Shown here piece after piece: positions 1-7,795 of a stretch of DNA of 28,986 nucleotides; within the stretch, counting starts at the first letter, position 1; the number at the start of each line of letters is the position of its first letter. The stretch spans positions 1 to 28,986 of the forward strand of contig CAYRGS010000039.1 in NCBI GenBank assembly GCA_964423875.1. Reading direction: 5' to 3'. Below the pieces are notes generated by a model, which was not told where the DNA came from, did no database searches, and saw nothing but the letters and a program-made list of their open reading frames with translations. The stretch comes from CAYRGS01 sp964423875 (lineage in GTDB: Bacteria; UBA8248; JACPRG01; G963555815). A program made the position numbers and the translations under genes.

Positions 1-27
1 AGATCGACCCGCAGCACAGAACGCTGG

Positions 28-47
28 ATTCCCGCCTGCGCGGGAAT
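28..47. repeat. dRS3-like 20-bp palindromic repeat
   Basis: A perfect inverted repeat: ATTCCCGC, a CTGC loop, then GCGGGAAT. It fits the pattern ATTCCC-N8-GGGAAT known for the Neisseria dRS3 repeat, and similar palindromes are scattered between genes in many proteobacteria. It lies just upstream of the first gene. It could act as a hairpin terminator for a gene left of the window or as a phage integration target; neither role is shown here. The rest of the stretch up to 191 holds nothing recognisable. Confidence 0.6.
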
Positions 48-191
48 GACGGCTCCGTGTGGACGTTTGACAGCGCCTGCTCTCACGATCCCTGGCGCCG
101 TACGGCTGATGAAAGCTGGGGATCACTGAAGGCTCCCGGGATTGACCCGAGAAGGCCTCCTGGCTTATCGTCTGAAGCGTTTCCAGAAAGG

Positions 192-1646
192 ATGTCGGAA
201 TCCCTTCAACATCCGCCCGGAGCGGCTTGTCCGGCCGCTCGTGGGAGCGACGCGGGGCGCGCCTTGGACCTCACGGGACAACTCGTCGATCACCTCGTCG
301 GCGTGCAGTTCGACGACCTCCCAACGCGAGCCGTCGAGGCGACAAAGCGGATGGTCCTCGACACCCTGGGCGTCGCCGTGGCGGGGAGCGGGGCGGCCGG
401 CTCGCCGGCGCTGATCGAACAAATCCTGTCCTGGTCGCCGCCTGGGAAATCGACCGTTCTTGCGTCCGGTGAGGTCATACCGGCGCCCATGGCCGCGTGG
501 GCCAACGCCTCGATGGCCCGCGCCCAGGAGATCGACGACTCCCACGACGCGACGGGGGATCATTCCGGCATCGCGGCCACGCCGGCGGCCGTCGCCGTCG
601 CCGAAGAGCTGGGGGGCGTTTCCGGAAAGGAGCTGATCACGGCCGTCGCCCTGGGCGTGGACCTCGTGGCGCGGCTGCGGATGGCCTGCGGGATCCGCGT
701 GGGTGAAATCGCCTGGGGGGCCGCCACCTTCGCCCCCTTCTCCGCCGCGGCGGTCACGGGAAAGCTCCTCGGGCTCGACACGGCTCAGATGCGGAGTGCG
801 CTGGGAATCGCCTACAGCCAAGCGGCGGGTTCGCTTCAGGGCCAGCTCGACGGAGCGCTGAACCTGAGGGTGCAGCACGGGATGGCGGTCGAGGCGGGGG
901 TGCGCGCGGCATTCCTCGCCCGGGCCGGCCTGGACGGTATCCACAATTTCCTCGAGGGCCGGTTCGGTCTGTACTCCACGTATTTCATGGACAACTGGAA
1001 CCCGGAGCCCGTCACCGACCACCTCGGAAAGCGGTTCGAGGTTTCCAACACCAGCATCAAGCTCTACCCCTGCGGCCGGTACTTCCACGGAGCGGTGGAC
1101 AGCGTACTGACGCTGGTGACAAACGAGGACCTGCCCCCCGATCGAATCCGGGAGATCCGGGTCGCGGTCAGCCGGAACGGGTACAACATGACGTGCGAGC
1201 CCAAAGCGGATCGGGTCCAGCCCCGGACCTCTCCGCACGCGGCCTTCAGCCTCTATTATTGCCTGGCCGCCGCAGCGGTCCGCAAACGGCTGTTCCTCGA
1301 TGAATTTTCCGACGAGGCGTTGGCGGACCCGGACATCCAGTCTCTCGCCCAAAGGGTGATTCCCGAGGTGGACGACCGGCTGGGCCATCTGGCCCCGGTG
1401 ATCCCGCCGACCCCGGTCGAGATCGTGACCACCGACGGGGAATCCTTTTACAACACGACGGAATACCCCAGGGGCCATCCCGCGAATCCCGTCAAGCTCG
1501 ACGAAGTGTTCGAAAAGGTGAAGGCGTGCGCGGGGCGCTCGGTGAAACCGATCCCCGAGGACAATCTTCTAAAGTTCAAAGAAGCGGCCGCGGCGCTGGA
1601 GGAGTTGGACGATGTCTCATCCATCCCGGCGTGGTTGACGGGTTGA
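192..1646 (+). CDS. MmgE/PrpD family protein (2-methylcitrate dehydratase-like)
   Basis: Member of the MmgE/PrpD superfamily, cytosolic enzymes that include 2-methylcitrate dehydratase, cis-aconitate decarboxylase and iminodisuccinate epimerase. Seen in the sequence: an N-terminal all-helical domain with the family pattern EIDDSHDATGDHSG followed by an Ala/Val-rich helix and AEELGGVSGKELITAVALG, a second helix typical of the family (GKLLGLDTAQMRSALGIA), and a smaller C-terminal domain. With the ATG at 192 it has 484 residues, normal for the family. The frame is open upstream to 57, but that extension is Arg/Pro/Ser-rich and unlike the family; a purine run (AGAAAGG) abuts the chosen ATG, so spacing is poor and the start is uncertain. 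No prpB or prpC neighbour is present, so methylcitrate-cycle function is not supported. It lies 103 bp upstream of the ComD-like gene on the same strand and may belong to the same catabolic cluster. Confidence 0.88.
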   Translation: MSESLQHPPGAACPAARGSDAGRALDLTGQLVDHLVGVQFDDLPTRAVEATKRMVLDTLGVAVAGSGAAGSPALIEQILSWSPPGKSTVLASGEVIPAPMAAWANASMARAQEIDDSHDATGDHSGIAATPAAVAVAEELGGVSGKELITAVALGVDLVARLRMACGIRVGEIAWGAATFAPFSAAAVTGKLLGLDTAQMRSALGIAYSQAAGSLQGQLDGALNLRVQHGMAVEAGVRAAFLARAGLDGIHNFLEGRFGLYSTYFMDNWNPEPVTDHLGKRFEVSNTSIKLYPCGRYFHGAVDSVLTLVTNEDLPPDRIREIRVAVSRNGYNMTCEPKADRVQPRTSPHAAFSLYYCLAAAAVRKRLFLDEFSDEALADPDIQSLAQRVIPEVDDRLGHLAPVIPPTPVEIVTTDGESFYNTTEYPRGHPANPVKLDEVFEKVKACAGRSVKPIPEDNLLKFKEAAAALEELDDVSSIPAWLTG

Positions 1647-1656
1647 TTCCTGCTCT

Positions 1657-1716
1657 ATGAGCGGACGGGTGCCGTGACTTGCGGCGCTTCCATCCGGCCG
1701 TCCCGGTTACGCTCAT
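1657..1716 (+). terminator. Imperfect long inverted repeat between genes
   Basis: ATGAGCG at 1657-1663 pairs with CGCTCAT at 1710-1716, and ACGG/CCGT inside the loop can extend the structure. There is no T-run, so this is at most a weak or Rho-assisted terminator, or an attenuating structure ahead of the ComD-like gene. Confidence 0.25.
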
Positions 1717-1749
1717 TTCCTGGTACGATCCGATAATGGGAGACACGTC

Positions 1750-2250
1750 ATGCGTCCGGAAGCCGTTCAACTCGCCATGGAAGGGCTCAAAGAGGCCGGG
1801 GTGAGCATTGTCTGTTATCTGCCGGATTCACATCTGAAAGAGCTCTACGAGGCCATCGTGGCGGACCCGGATCTTCGGGCTGTGTGCGTCACGAACGAGG
1901 GCGAAGGCACGGCCATCTGCGGAGGCATCTGGGCGTCCGGAAAGCGGGCGGTGATGATCATGGAGAACTCCGGCCTCCGCGTCGCGTCCGAGCCCCTGGC
2001 GCGGATGGGGCTGGGGCACGGCATCCCGGTGGTCATGATCATGAGCTACCGGGGCGAATTCGGCGAGCAGAACTGGTGGGGGGTCCCTCACGGGACGACG
2101 ATGGAGCCGATCCTCCAGGCCCTGCGGATCCCCTATCAAATCGCCCGGAAGGACGAGGAGATCCGGGAGGCCATCGTGAACGCCTTCCACCATGCCTATG
2201 CCTCTTACTACCACACCGCCGTCATCTTGGCGGGGGGGACTGTGCGATGA
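1750..2250 (+). CDS. ThDP-dependent decarboxylase, alpha subunit, ComD-like
   Basis: N-terminal (pyrimidine-binding) half of a split thiamine-diphosphate enzyme of the sulfopyruvate/phosphonopyruvate decarboxylase family. The 166-residue protein shows the family hallmark NEGEGTAICGGIWASGKRA followed by MIMENSGL (residues 49-76); Glu50 or Glu52 is the likely cofactor-activating glutamate. The size matches stand-alone ComD subunits rather than fused decarboxylases. The start is supported by GGGAG six to seven bases before the ATG. Its stop overlaps the next gene's start (ATGA), implying translational coupling and a ComDE-type heteromer. ComDE makes sulfoacetaldehyde in coenzyme M synthesis, but no other coenzyme M gene and no phosphoenolpyruvate mutase is nearby, so the substrate is unknown; with a Rieske oxygenase next in line a catabolic 2-oxoacid is more likely. 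Confidence 0.85.
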   Translation: MRPEAVQLAMEGLKEAGVSIVCYLPDSHLKELYEAIVADPDLRAVCVTNEGEGTAICGGIWASGKRAVMIMENSGLRVASEPLARMGLGHGIPVVMIMSYRGEFGEQNWWGVPHGTTMEPILQALRIPYQIARKDEEIREAIVNAFHHAYASYYHTAVILAGGTVR

Positions 2251-2852
2251 AGCGATACGAATGCATGCAAACCCTGGCCCCCACGATCAAAGAGGAGCTG
2301 ATGGTCCTTTCCCTGGGCGGGGCCGTGGATGAATGGTACGACGCCGCGCCGCACCTGCGGGAGCAGAGCCTCTATCACCAGCACCTGGGAACGGTCTCCC
2401 CCGTGGCCTTCGGCCTGTCGATGGGGCTCCCCCACCGGCGGGTCATCGCCCTCGACACCGACGGCGGGCTTCTGCTGAATCTGGGGATCATCGCGACGCT
2501 AGGGAACGAGCGGCCCGGGAACCTAGCGGTCATCGTCTGGGACAACGAGAGCTATCTCTCGATCGGCGGCCCCCCGACCCACACGGCCGGGCGGACCGAC
2601 CTGGAAGGCATCGCGCGCGCCTGCGGAATCGAGAAAGCACGCACGGTGGACAACCTGGAAGACTTCGGCCGGGCTTGCGAGGAGGCCCTCCGGACCGACG
2701 GCCCCCACTTCATCGTCGCCAAGGTCGAGGCCGTGGCCCAGCCCGGCGTGAAGCGCAAGCACGCGGACGGCCGGGAGCACAAGTACACCTTCATCCGCCG
2801 CATCGAGAAGACCGAAGGGATCTCGATCATGGGGCCGAGCGCCCACAACTGA
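2247..2852 (+). CDS. ThDP-dependent decarboxylase, beta subunit, ComE-like
   Basis: C-terminal (diphosphate-binding) half of the split ThDP enzyme, 201 residues from the ATG that overlaps the ComD-like stop by four bases. The ThDP/Mg motif is visible as DTDGGLLLNLG (residues 70-80) ending in WDNESY with Asn100, the usual GDG-X(24-28)-N spacing; the first Gly of GDG is replaced by Thr. The segment HQHLGTVSPVAFGLSMGLP is typical of the dimer-facing part of this fold. The in-frame extension upstream of 2247 is read through the ComD-like gene and is not protein-like. The gene is followed after 13 bp by the Rieske oxygenase gene, whose ribosome-binding site starts at this gene's stop. Reaction expected by family: decarboxylation of a 3-substituted pyruvate to an aldehyde; the substituent cannot be read from sequence. 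Confidence 0.85.
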   Translation: MKRYECMQTLAPTIKEELMVLSLGGAVDEWYDAAPHLREQSLYHQHLGTVSPVAFGLSMGLPHRRVIALDTDGGLLLNLGIIATLGNERPGNLAVIVWDNESYLSIGGPPTHTAGRTDLEGIARACGIEKARTVDNLEDFGRACEEALRTDGPHFIVAKVEAVAQPGVKRKHADGREHKYTFIRRIEKTEGISIMGPSAHN

Positions 2853-2865
2853 GGGAGCGAATGGC

Positions 2866-3915
2866 ATGGGAAAAGGGGTCGCGCGCGAAGGTCTCCTCTG
2901 GCCGAAACTGAGGGAATACTGGCACCCGGTGGCCTTCGCCGAAGACGCGGACGACGGCCCCCTGGCCGTCACCTTGCTGGACGAGCGCGTGGCCGTGTGC
3001 CGGATCGGTGGGCAGGTCAGGGCCTTTCGGGACCTTTGCGTCCACCGGGGGACGCCCGTCTCCCTGGGATGGGTCCAAGACGACACCCTGGTGTGCGCCT
3101 ATCACGGCTGGGCCTACCGAGAGGACGGCCGGTGCGTCCGGATTCCTTCCATACCGCCCAAGCATCCCATCCCGAAGAAGGCCTGCCTGACGCCCTATCA
3201 CGCCACCGAGCGGTACGGCCTCCTCTGGGTCTGCCTGGCCGAAAAGCCCCGGATCCCCATCCCCGACGTCCCCGAGTTCGAGGACCCGGCCTACCGGGTG
3301 ATGTTCCGGCAGAAAAAGACCTGGGATTGCTCCGCCGCCCGGGCCATCGAAAACTTCTTCGACCTAGCCCACTTCCCCTGGATTCATGAAGGGATCCTGG
3401 GCGACCGAGACCATCCCCTAGCCCCGGAAGTCAACGTGAGCCTGGAGGGCGAGTTGATCCGGGTCGTAGTCGACAACCCCGCCGACGCGGTCCATCCGGT
3501 CGCCCACAAGCGCAACTACCGGATCACCCGGCCCTTCTTCATCCACCAACGGAAGGAAGAGGCCGGGGACAAGACGGAGACTTACATCTTCACCTGTCTC
3601 CCCCACTCCACCTCGGAGACCACGCGGTTCATGCTGATGACGCGCAACTTCAACCTGGACGCCCCCGAATACAAGCACGCCCCCTACACCATGCGGGGCG
3701 ATGAAGTCACATCGCCGGTCCGCGGCTTCCGTGGCAAGCTCCCCAAGTACGTCGCCACGCACAACCAGATCGGCGAGCAAGACCGGGTCATCGCGGAACA
3801 GCAGCGGCCCGAGGAGCTTCCCCTGGACCTGGCCGAAGAGTTCCACCTCAAAGGCCCCGACGCCATGGCCCTGGCGTACCGAAGGGCGCTGGGGGAGCTG
3901 GGGGTTGAGGCCTGA
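2866..3915 (+). CDS. Rieske [2Fe-2S] non-heme iron oxygenase, alpha subunit
   Basis: Terminal oxygenase component of a ring-hydroxylating or demethylating Rieske system, 349 residues, cytosolic. The Rieske cluster ligands are Cys58-x-His60 and Cys77-x2-His80 (CVHRGTP and CAYHGWAY). The mononuclear iron site is Asn163-x2-Asp166-x2-His169-x4-His174 in ENFFDLAHFPWIH, with EQDRVIAEQQRPE near residue 310 supplying the usual acidic third ligand. The length and lack of a separate beta subunit point to the alpha-only group that includes vanillate O-demethylase and toluenesulfonate monooxygenase oxygenases. GGGAG nine bases upstream supports the ATG. No reductase or ferredoxin gene is present in the window, so electrons must come from a partner encoded elsewhere. 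It is the last gene of the ComD/ComE-like cluster, before an 840-bp repeat-rich spacer. Confidence 0.93.
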   Translation: MGKGVAREGLLWPKLREYWHPVAFAEDADDGPLAVTLLDERVAVCRIGGQVRAFRDLCVHRGTPVSLGWVQDDTLVCAYHGWAYREDGRCVRIPSIPPKHPIPKKACLTPYHATERYGLLWVCLAEKPRIPIPDVPEFEDPAYRVMFRQKKTWDCSAARAIENFFDLAHFPWIHEGILGDRDHPLAPEVNVSLEGELIRVVVDNPADAVHPVAHKRNYRITRPFFIHQRKEEAGDKTETYIFTCLPHSTSETTRFMLMTRNFNLDAPEYKHAPYTMRGDEVTSPVRGFRGKLPKYVATHNQIGEQDRVIAEQQRPEELPLDLAEEFHLKGPDAMALAYRRALGELGVEA

Positions 3916-3939
3916 GAGGGGATTGGGACGGGCAACCGG

Positions 3940-4215
3940 GGTTTTTTCGTCGTAGGGACCGCTCTAAGCCTGCCCACCGAATGAAGCCATCGGAGGTCCC
4001 GGCCTGCTCCTGTTGGGAACAAAATGTTGACATGTGAGACCTGACCCTAACCTGGGATTCTCACAAAGAGAATCTTCAACCTCGGATGGGCCGGTGAAAC
4101 GGGTTGCCTTTCAATAGATTGCCCGATGCGAGCGAGTCGCCTGGCTGAAACACCCTGTTTTTGCGCGGGCGTGTGACGGGCCGGGACGGGGACCGGCCCC
4201 TACGACGAAAAAACC
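3940..4215. repeat. 276-bp element bounded by 18-22-bp inverted repeats
   Basis: GGTTTTTTCGTCGTAGGG at 3940-3957 is exactly the reverse complement of 4198-4215, and the match extends inward to 22 bp with one mismatch. The ends resemble the widespread intergenic GTAGGGGC.../...GCCCCTACG repeat ends. The interior has no open frame of note, and contains a short hairpin at 4056-4074. It could be a MITE-like non-autonomous element or two facing copies of a shorter REP. No flanking target duplication was identified. Confidence 0.5.
4056..4074. terminator. Small perfect hairpin, GATTCTC/GAGAATC
   Basis: Seven-bp stem (4056-4062 and 4068-4074) with a five-base ACAAA loop, followed on the + strand by a mixed TTCAAC rather than a T-run. 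It could terminate the ComDE-Rieske transcript about 140 bp downstream of its last stop, or be an internal part of the 276-bp element. Confidence 0.3.
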
Positions 4216-4239
4216 TGCTTAGAGGCTGTCATCCTGGGT

Positions 4240-4256
4240 GGGGATTGAAAATCCCC
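4240..4256. repeat. Perfect hairpin GGGGATT-GAA-AATCCCC
   Basis: Seven-bp stem with a three-base loop within the repeat-rich spacer. There is no gene closer than 320 bp on the left and 500 bp on the right. No function can be assigned. Confidence 0.3.
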
Positions 4257-4323
4257 GCGTGAGGATCTTGCCGTGTTTTTTTCGCAGTGGACTCCCACGC
4301 TCGCTCGGTCTCAAGGCGATCCA

Positions 4324-4394
4324 CAGATTGGAAAAGGCCAAAGAGAAGGAAAACTTCAATCGATCCGCAGATTACGCAGATTGGAAAAGGCCAA
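4324..4394. repeat. Direct repeat, 18 bp, period 53
   Basis: CAGATTGGAAAAGGCCAA occurs identically at 4324-4341 and 4377-4394, each copy preceded by a GATCC(A/G)CAGATT-like string. The second copy is also next to CGCAGATTACGCAGATT, a string type often seen in intergenic repeats of deltaproteobacteria and other environmental genomes. The surrounding 250 bp (4257-4500) is lower in GC than the genes and shows no credible coding frame. Confidence 0.5.
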
Positions 4395-4538
4395 GAATAA
4401 AGACAAAATGCGGGCCGGGACAAGGAGCCAACCGGTTCAATCGAACTACCCCGTTCGGGCATTAAAGTTGGTGAGAAACCCAGGCTAAAGACCCCACCGT
4501 GCCCCAGGGACGTGGTGGTCAGGGCTAGGCCCTTCACC

Positions 4539-4660
4539 CGCAGCTTGGCCGGCGTGCAAGCGCCCTCCGTGCGCCAAGACGTTGTAATGACCGCAACGAC
4601 CTCCAATCGCAGCTTGGCCGGCACGCAAGTACCTCAACCGCAGCCTGGCTGGCGTGCAAG
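4539..4660. repeat. Cluster of three 22-bp dispersed repeats
   Basis: CGCAGCTTGGCCGGCGTGCAAG at 4539-4560, with close variants at 4608-4629 (two changes) and 4639-4660 (two changes relative to the first). The 46-bp stretch between the first two copies includes CCGTGCGCCA and GTTGTAAT, which recur in the same order beside an inverted fourth copy at 24623-24644. This defines a repeat family of at least four copies in the window. It lies immediately upstream of the GT87-like gene. Confidence 0.6.
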
Positions 4661-4756
4661 CGCCCCTCGGTGCTATCATCTGGCCCGCCCCTGATCGATT
4701 CCCGAGGGGGGGAGGGGGCGGTCCGGGCGTTGCAGCCGGGAGGGAGAAGGCAAGGG

Positions 4757-6031
4757 GTGCGCCACCGAAAATGGGTAAGAACGGCTTGCGTCGCGCTCTT
4801 GGCCTACGGGCTCCTGCGATTCCTGTACGGGGGCGTGTTTACGCCCGCCCGCTCCATCACCGGGGATTTCTATTCAGCCTTCCCCGCGCCCTTCACCGAG
4901 GCCTACAATCCGGTTCTCCTGAAGGACAACATTTTCGGCAAGAGTCACGTCAGCCTTCAGGGGTACTGGAGTTACGGTCCCGGGTTTCACGTGATCACCC
5001 TTCCCTTGACCCTCTTCAGCTCCTACAGCCTGATCGACTGGCTGGTCCTTCTCGCACTGTGGTGCTCGATCGGGGCGGCCTTCTGGCTGGTGGGCCGCAG
5101 GCTGCTCAATCTCACCGGATGGGTGGAGTGGTCTTTTCTCGCGCTCATCTGGTTGAATTTCACGCCCCTGCACGCCTCCATCGGGCAGCGCGCCATCGAG
5201 CTGCCCGAGATGCTCCTCATTCTCTGGGCGTTTGCGTATTGGGAGCATCAGGCGCGCGGTGGGATCGGGATCATCATCGCCGCCACGCTGAAATTCCTGC
5301 CTGTGATGTTTATTCCCTACCTGGCCTGGAAACGGCGATGGAAGGGGGTGGGCGCCGCCGTGCTCGCGGCGGCGATCATCCTGGCCTCCTTGTCGCCGAT
5401 CCTCCCCTGGCGTCTATCCAACTCGGTGAAGGAATATCGGGCCACAACATTCGGCGCGGGACACACCACAACCCACGCGAACAACCAGTCCCTGGTGAAT
5501 CTGATCCAGCGGGTTTTCATCGAGGGAGAGCCTGAAAAGCTTTGGCTCCGCGTCCGGAATTCCGAGCAAGTCCGCAAGTGGGCGGGATGGGTCAACCTAG
5601 CCGTGCTGGCCATGCTGGCGGCGTACGGAATCCTCCGCATCCCTTCGTCGAGGCCGGGTTTCCTCGCCCAGGAATGCGGTCTCCTCCTGTTGATGATGGT
5701 GATGCTCATCAACCGCAACCAGACATATTATCTGGCCCTCGCCCTGCCGGGGATTTCGGCGGCGGCGGTTCAGCTCTTCCGGGAGGACGCGTCCGCCGGC
5801 CGGAAAGTCTCGCTCCGGATTTGGGCGGCGGCCCTCGCCGCGGCCTACTTGATGATGAGCCCGCCCGTCCCGATGCGGGTCTTCGACTGGCTGGCGGACG
5901 CCCCACTTTCCACAACGCTAGATTCGTGGAAGATCCTGGGCGGACCGGGATTGGGGGGGCTGCTCCTGCTTGTCGTCCTGGTCGGGGTGCACGCCCGAAC
6001 CGTCAAAAGGGAGCGAGCGCATGCCGCCTGA
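4757..6031 (+). CDS. GT87-like polyprenol-phosphate-dependent glycosyltransferase
   Basis: Polytopic GT-C type membrane glycosyltransferase, 424 residues, resembling GT87/DUF2029 mannosyltransferases that use lipid-linked sugars. Seen: a Lys/Arg-rich N-terminus followed by a first membrane helix (about residues 8-25), an acidic residue in the first outer loop (Asp37 in TGDFYSAFP) where the GT-C catalytic Asp is expected, about nine to eleven further hydrophobic helices, and the family-like segment IIAATLKFLPVMFIPYLAWKRR. The chosen start is a GTG preceded by AGGGAGAAGG six bases upstream; the frame is open further upstream, but that part overlaps the repeat cluster and is Gly/Arg-rich. It overlaps the next gene by 11 bp, suggesting a two-gene operon for modification of a cell-surface glycan or glycolipid. 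Donor and acceptor are unknown. Confidence 0.78.
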   Translation: MRHRKWVRTACVALLAYGLLRFLYGGVFTPARSITGDFYSAFPAPFTEAYNPVLLKDNIFGKSHVSLQGYWSYGPGFHVITLPLTLFSSYSLIDWLVLLALWCSIGAAFWLVGRRLLNLTGWVEWSFLALIWLNFTPLHASIGQRAIELPEMLLILWAFAYWEHQARGGIGIIIAATLKFLPVMFIPYLAWKRRWKGVGAAVLAAAIILASLSPILPWRLSNSVKEYRATTFGAGHTTTHANNQSLVNLIQRVFIEGEPEKLWLRVRNSEQVRKWAGWVNLAVLAMLAAYGILRIPSSRPGFLAQECGLLLLMMVMLINRNQTYYLALALPGISAAAVQLFREDASAGRKVSLRIWAAALAAAYLMMSPPVPMRVFDWLADAPLSTTLDSWKILGGPGLGGLLLLVVLVGVHARTVKRERAHAA

Positions 6032-7716
6032 GAGGGCCTTTGGGACCGAAGGAGGTGAAGAGGCCGGGGGCGCCGGTATCCGATTCCTGACCCGCCGCTC
6101 GGGGTGGCTCCTGATCGCCGTCCTGGGGGCCGCCCTGTGGATACGGCTCTACAGCCTGGGCCGGATCGTGGACTCCAGCCACGACGAGGTGAACCCCCTG
6201 CTGGCCGGGTTCCGCCTGACCCAATCCCACTTTCTTCCCGGCGGGCCCTGGATCGAGAACTTCTTCGCCCAGATCTTCCTTTACTATAACGGGGTGAGCT
6301 CACCGCTCATCCAGTTCATCAATCTCGAGGTCCTGAACCTGCTCGGGATTCCCCTCCGGGAGTTCTACCTCTTCCTTCCCTACGCGGTGGCCGGGACGCT
6401 TTCCATCGTGGGGCTTTACTTCCTCGGAAGGCGCTGGTTCGACGCGCCCACGGCGCTTGTGGCGGCGGCCTTCGCGGCCGCGGCCCCTTACCACGGGGTG
6501 ATATCGCGCATCAATCACCCGATGGTGGGGATCTTNNNNNNNNNNACTGTTCGACCCCCGCCGGAAGGTCTGGACGGTCCTGTTCAGTCTGATGCTCTGT
6601 TTGGAGGTCCTCTCCAACAATGGCTTCCCCTTCACGATGCTTCTTCTCGCCTACCGTGGCTGGATGCGCTTACGCGAGCGGGGGGGGGGAGAGCCGGTTG
6701 GCCGGACTCTCAAGCGGGTTCTGGCGTTCAAGCGCGAGACGACATTGATCTGGTGGGGCGCGCTTCCGCTCATCGTCATTCTTCTTCAGTTCGGCCTGTT
6801 CGCCGTAGCGCTCCGCCGGGGGGAGTTGGTGGGGCTTCTGGCGTGGTCGTTCGGCCACAAGCGCCCGATGAACTTCTCCGAGATCGATCTGACCGTCTTC
6901 GGCAGCGCATTCGGGTACGTCCTCATCCTAACCACGCTCGCGGCGTTCGTCCAAAATTTCCGCCGCCTCTTCCGCTTCGAGATCCGGGGACTGATGGTCT
7001 GGTGGATCATCTTGTTGGGACTCCCCTTTCTCGGGATCTTTCTCGTCCAGGAGGTCCACCTCATCGCAACGTGCGGAATCCCCGTGTTTCTCCTCTCCGC
7101 CGACTGGATGGTCCGCGGGATGTCTTCCCGGAAAGCATGGTTGCGGGGGGGCGCGGCGGCCCTGACGGCCCTCGTCCTCATCGAGGCGTTTTCGGGCGCC
7201 CTCGCGGTCAACCTGAGCCTGAAAACGCCGAACGGCGCCTGGTACAACCCCGCGGACAACCAGGGGGCGGTCGGCGGCGCCCACCACCTTCGCGCGATGA
7301 AGTCGGCCGGATACTGGATCCGCAAGTTCGGCAAACCCGGCGGGCGGGTGTACGTCAACAAATACTCCGGCCTGGGCGAGCTCTACTTCGGGAAGGTCTT
7401 GTGCTCCTGCGGAGATCCCCGGCGCAAGCGCCTGTTCGCGTTTAAGAATATCCGGCCCGACCCGCCCGTCGATCACATCGTCCTGCTCGAGGAGGGACCG
7501 GTGTCGGAGGCCCTGCAAAAGCTCGTGGACCGCTACCACCTGGCGGGGAGCATCTATGACGGGGGGAGCCGCCTCGCCCGGATTTATTCCAAAGAGCCGG
7601 GACCGGTGCGCGACCTCCGGCACGCGAAGGCCATCCGCCGGTTCGACGAAGAATTCGCCCGCCTCGACCGGTATGTCACCAGCCCTTACGCGGGGATGAT
7701 TTTCTGGCTGAAATAG
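6021..7716 (+). CDS. GT39-like membrane glycosyltransferase, interrupted by assembly gap
   Basis: GT-C fold glycosyltransferase of the ArnT/PMT (GT39) type, integral inner-membrane protein. The first loop carries SHDEVNPLLAG (near residue 55), the acidic motif that follows the first helix in GT39 enzymes. The N-terminal part (6021-6535) and C-terminal part (6547-7716) are in different frames because ten Ns sit at 6536-6545. The downstream frame is open right up to the gap and begins LFDPRRKVWTVLFSLMLCLE, a natural continuation, so this is one gene and not a pseudogene. For the frames to join, the true missing length must be a multiple of three, zero included. The start ATG has AAAAGGGAG eight bases upstream and overlaps the GT87-like gene by 11 bp. 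The C-terminal third (from about 7230) is a soluble periplasmic-type domain without membrane helices. It is followed by a convergent gene. Confidence 0.8.
6536..6545. other. Assembly gap (10 Ns)
   Basis: Ten undetermined bases inside the GT39-like gene, between a helix ending in NHPMVGI and a segment starting LFDPRRK. Ten is a conventional placeholder, so the real length is unknown. Reading-frame logic requires a multiple of three. Confidence 0.98.
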
Positions 7717-7737
7717 CCGCCTACGAGAAATCGGCGG
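7717..7737. terminator. Possible bidirectional terminator between convergent genes
   Basis: CCGCC at 7717-7721 and GGCGG at 7733-7737 can pair around an eleven-base loop, directly after the GT39-like stop and about 60 bp before the end of the convergent cyclase gene. The stem is short and no T-run follows. The position is suitable but the signal is weak. Confidence 0.25.
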
Positions 7738-7795
7738 GGCGTCCCTCCGGATTCGCCTGGGACCGGATCGAACGAAGGAAGCGGCCGGGGAGCCC

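Noticed and set aside
165..1478. A 437-codon open frame antisense to the MmgE/PrpD gene.
   Set aside because: Its translation is Arg/Gly/Pro-rich without any domain, while the opposite strand encodes a clear family protein; long antisense frames are expected in GC-rich genes.
192..1646. Methylcitrate cycle (prpD).
   Set aside because: No methylcitrate synthase or lyase nearby, and the MmgE/PrpD family is functionally broad.
1750..2852. Coenzyme M or phosphonate biosynthesis.
   Set aside because: ComD/ComE-like subunits alone are not enough; no phosphosulfolactate synthase, phosphoenolpyruvate mutase or related gene is present.
6592..7716. Separate 374-residue membrane protein starting after the gap.
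   Set aside because: The frame is open upstream to the gap and continues the GT39-like protein, so it is the C-terminal part of one gene.
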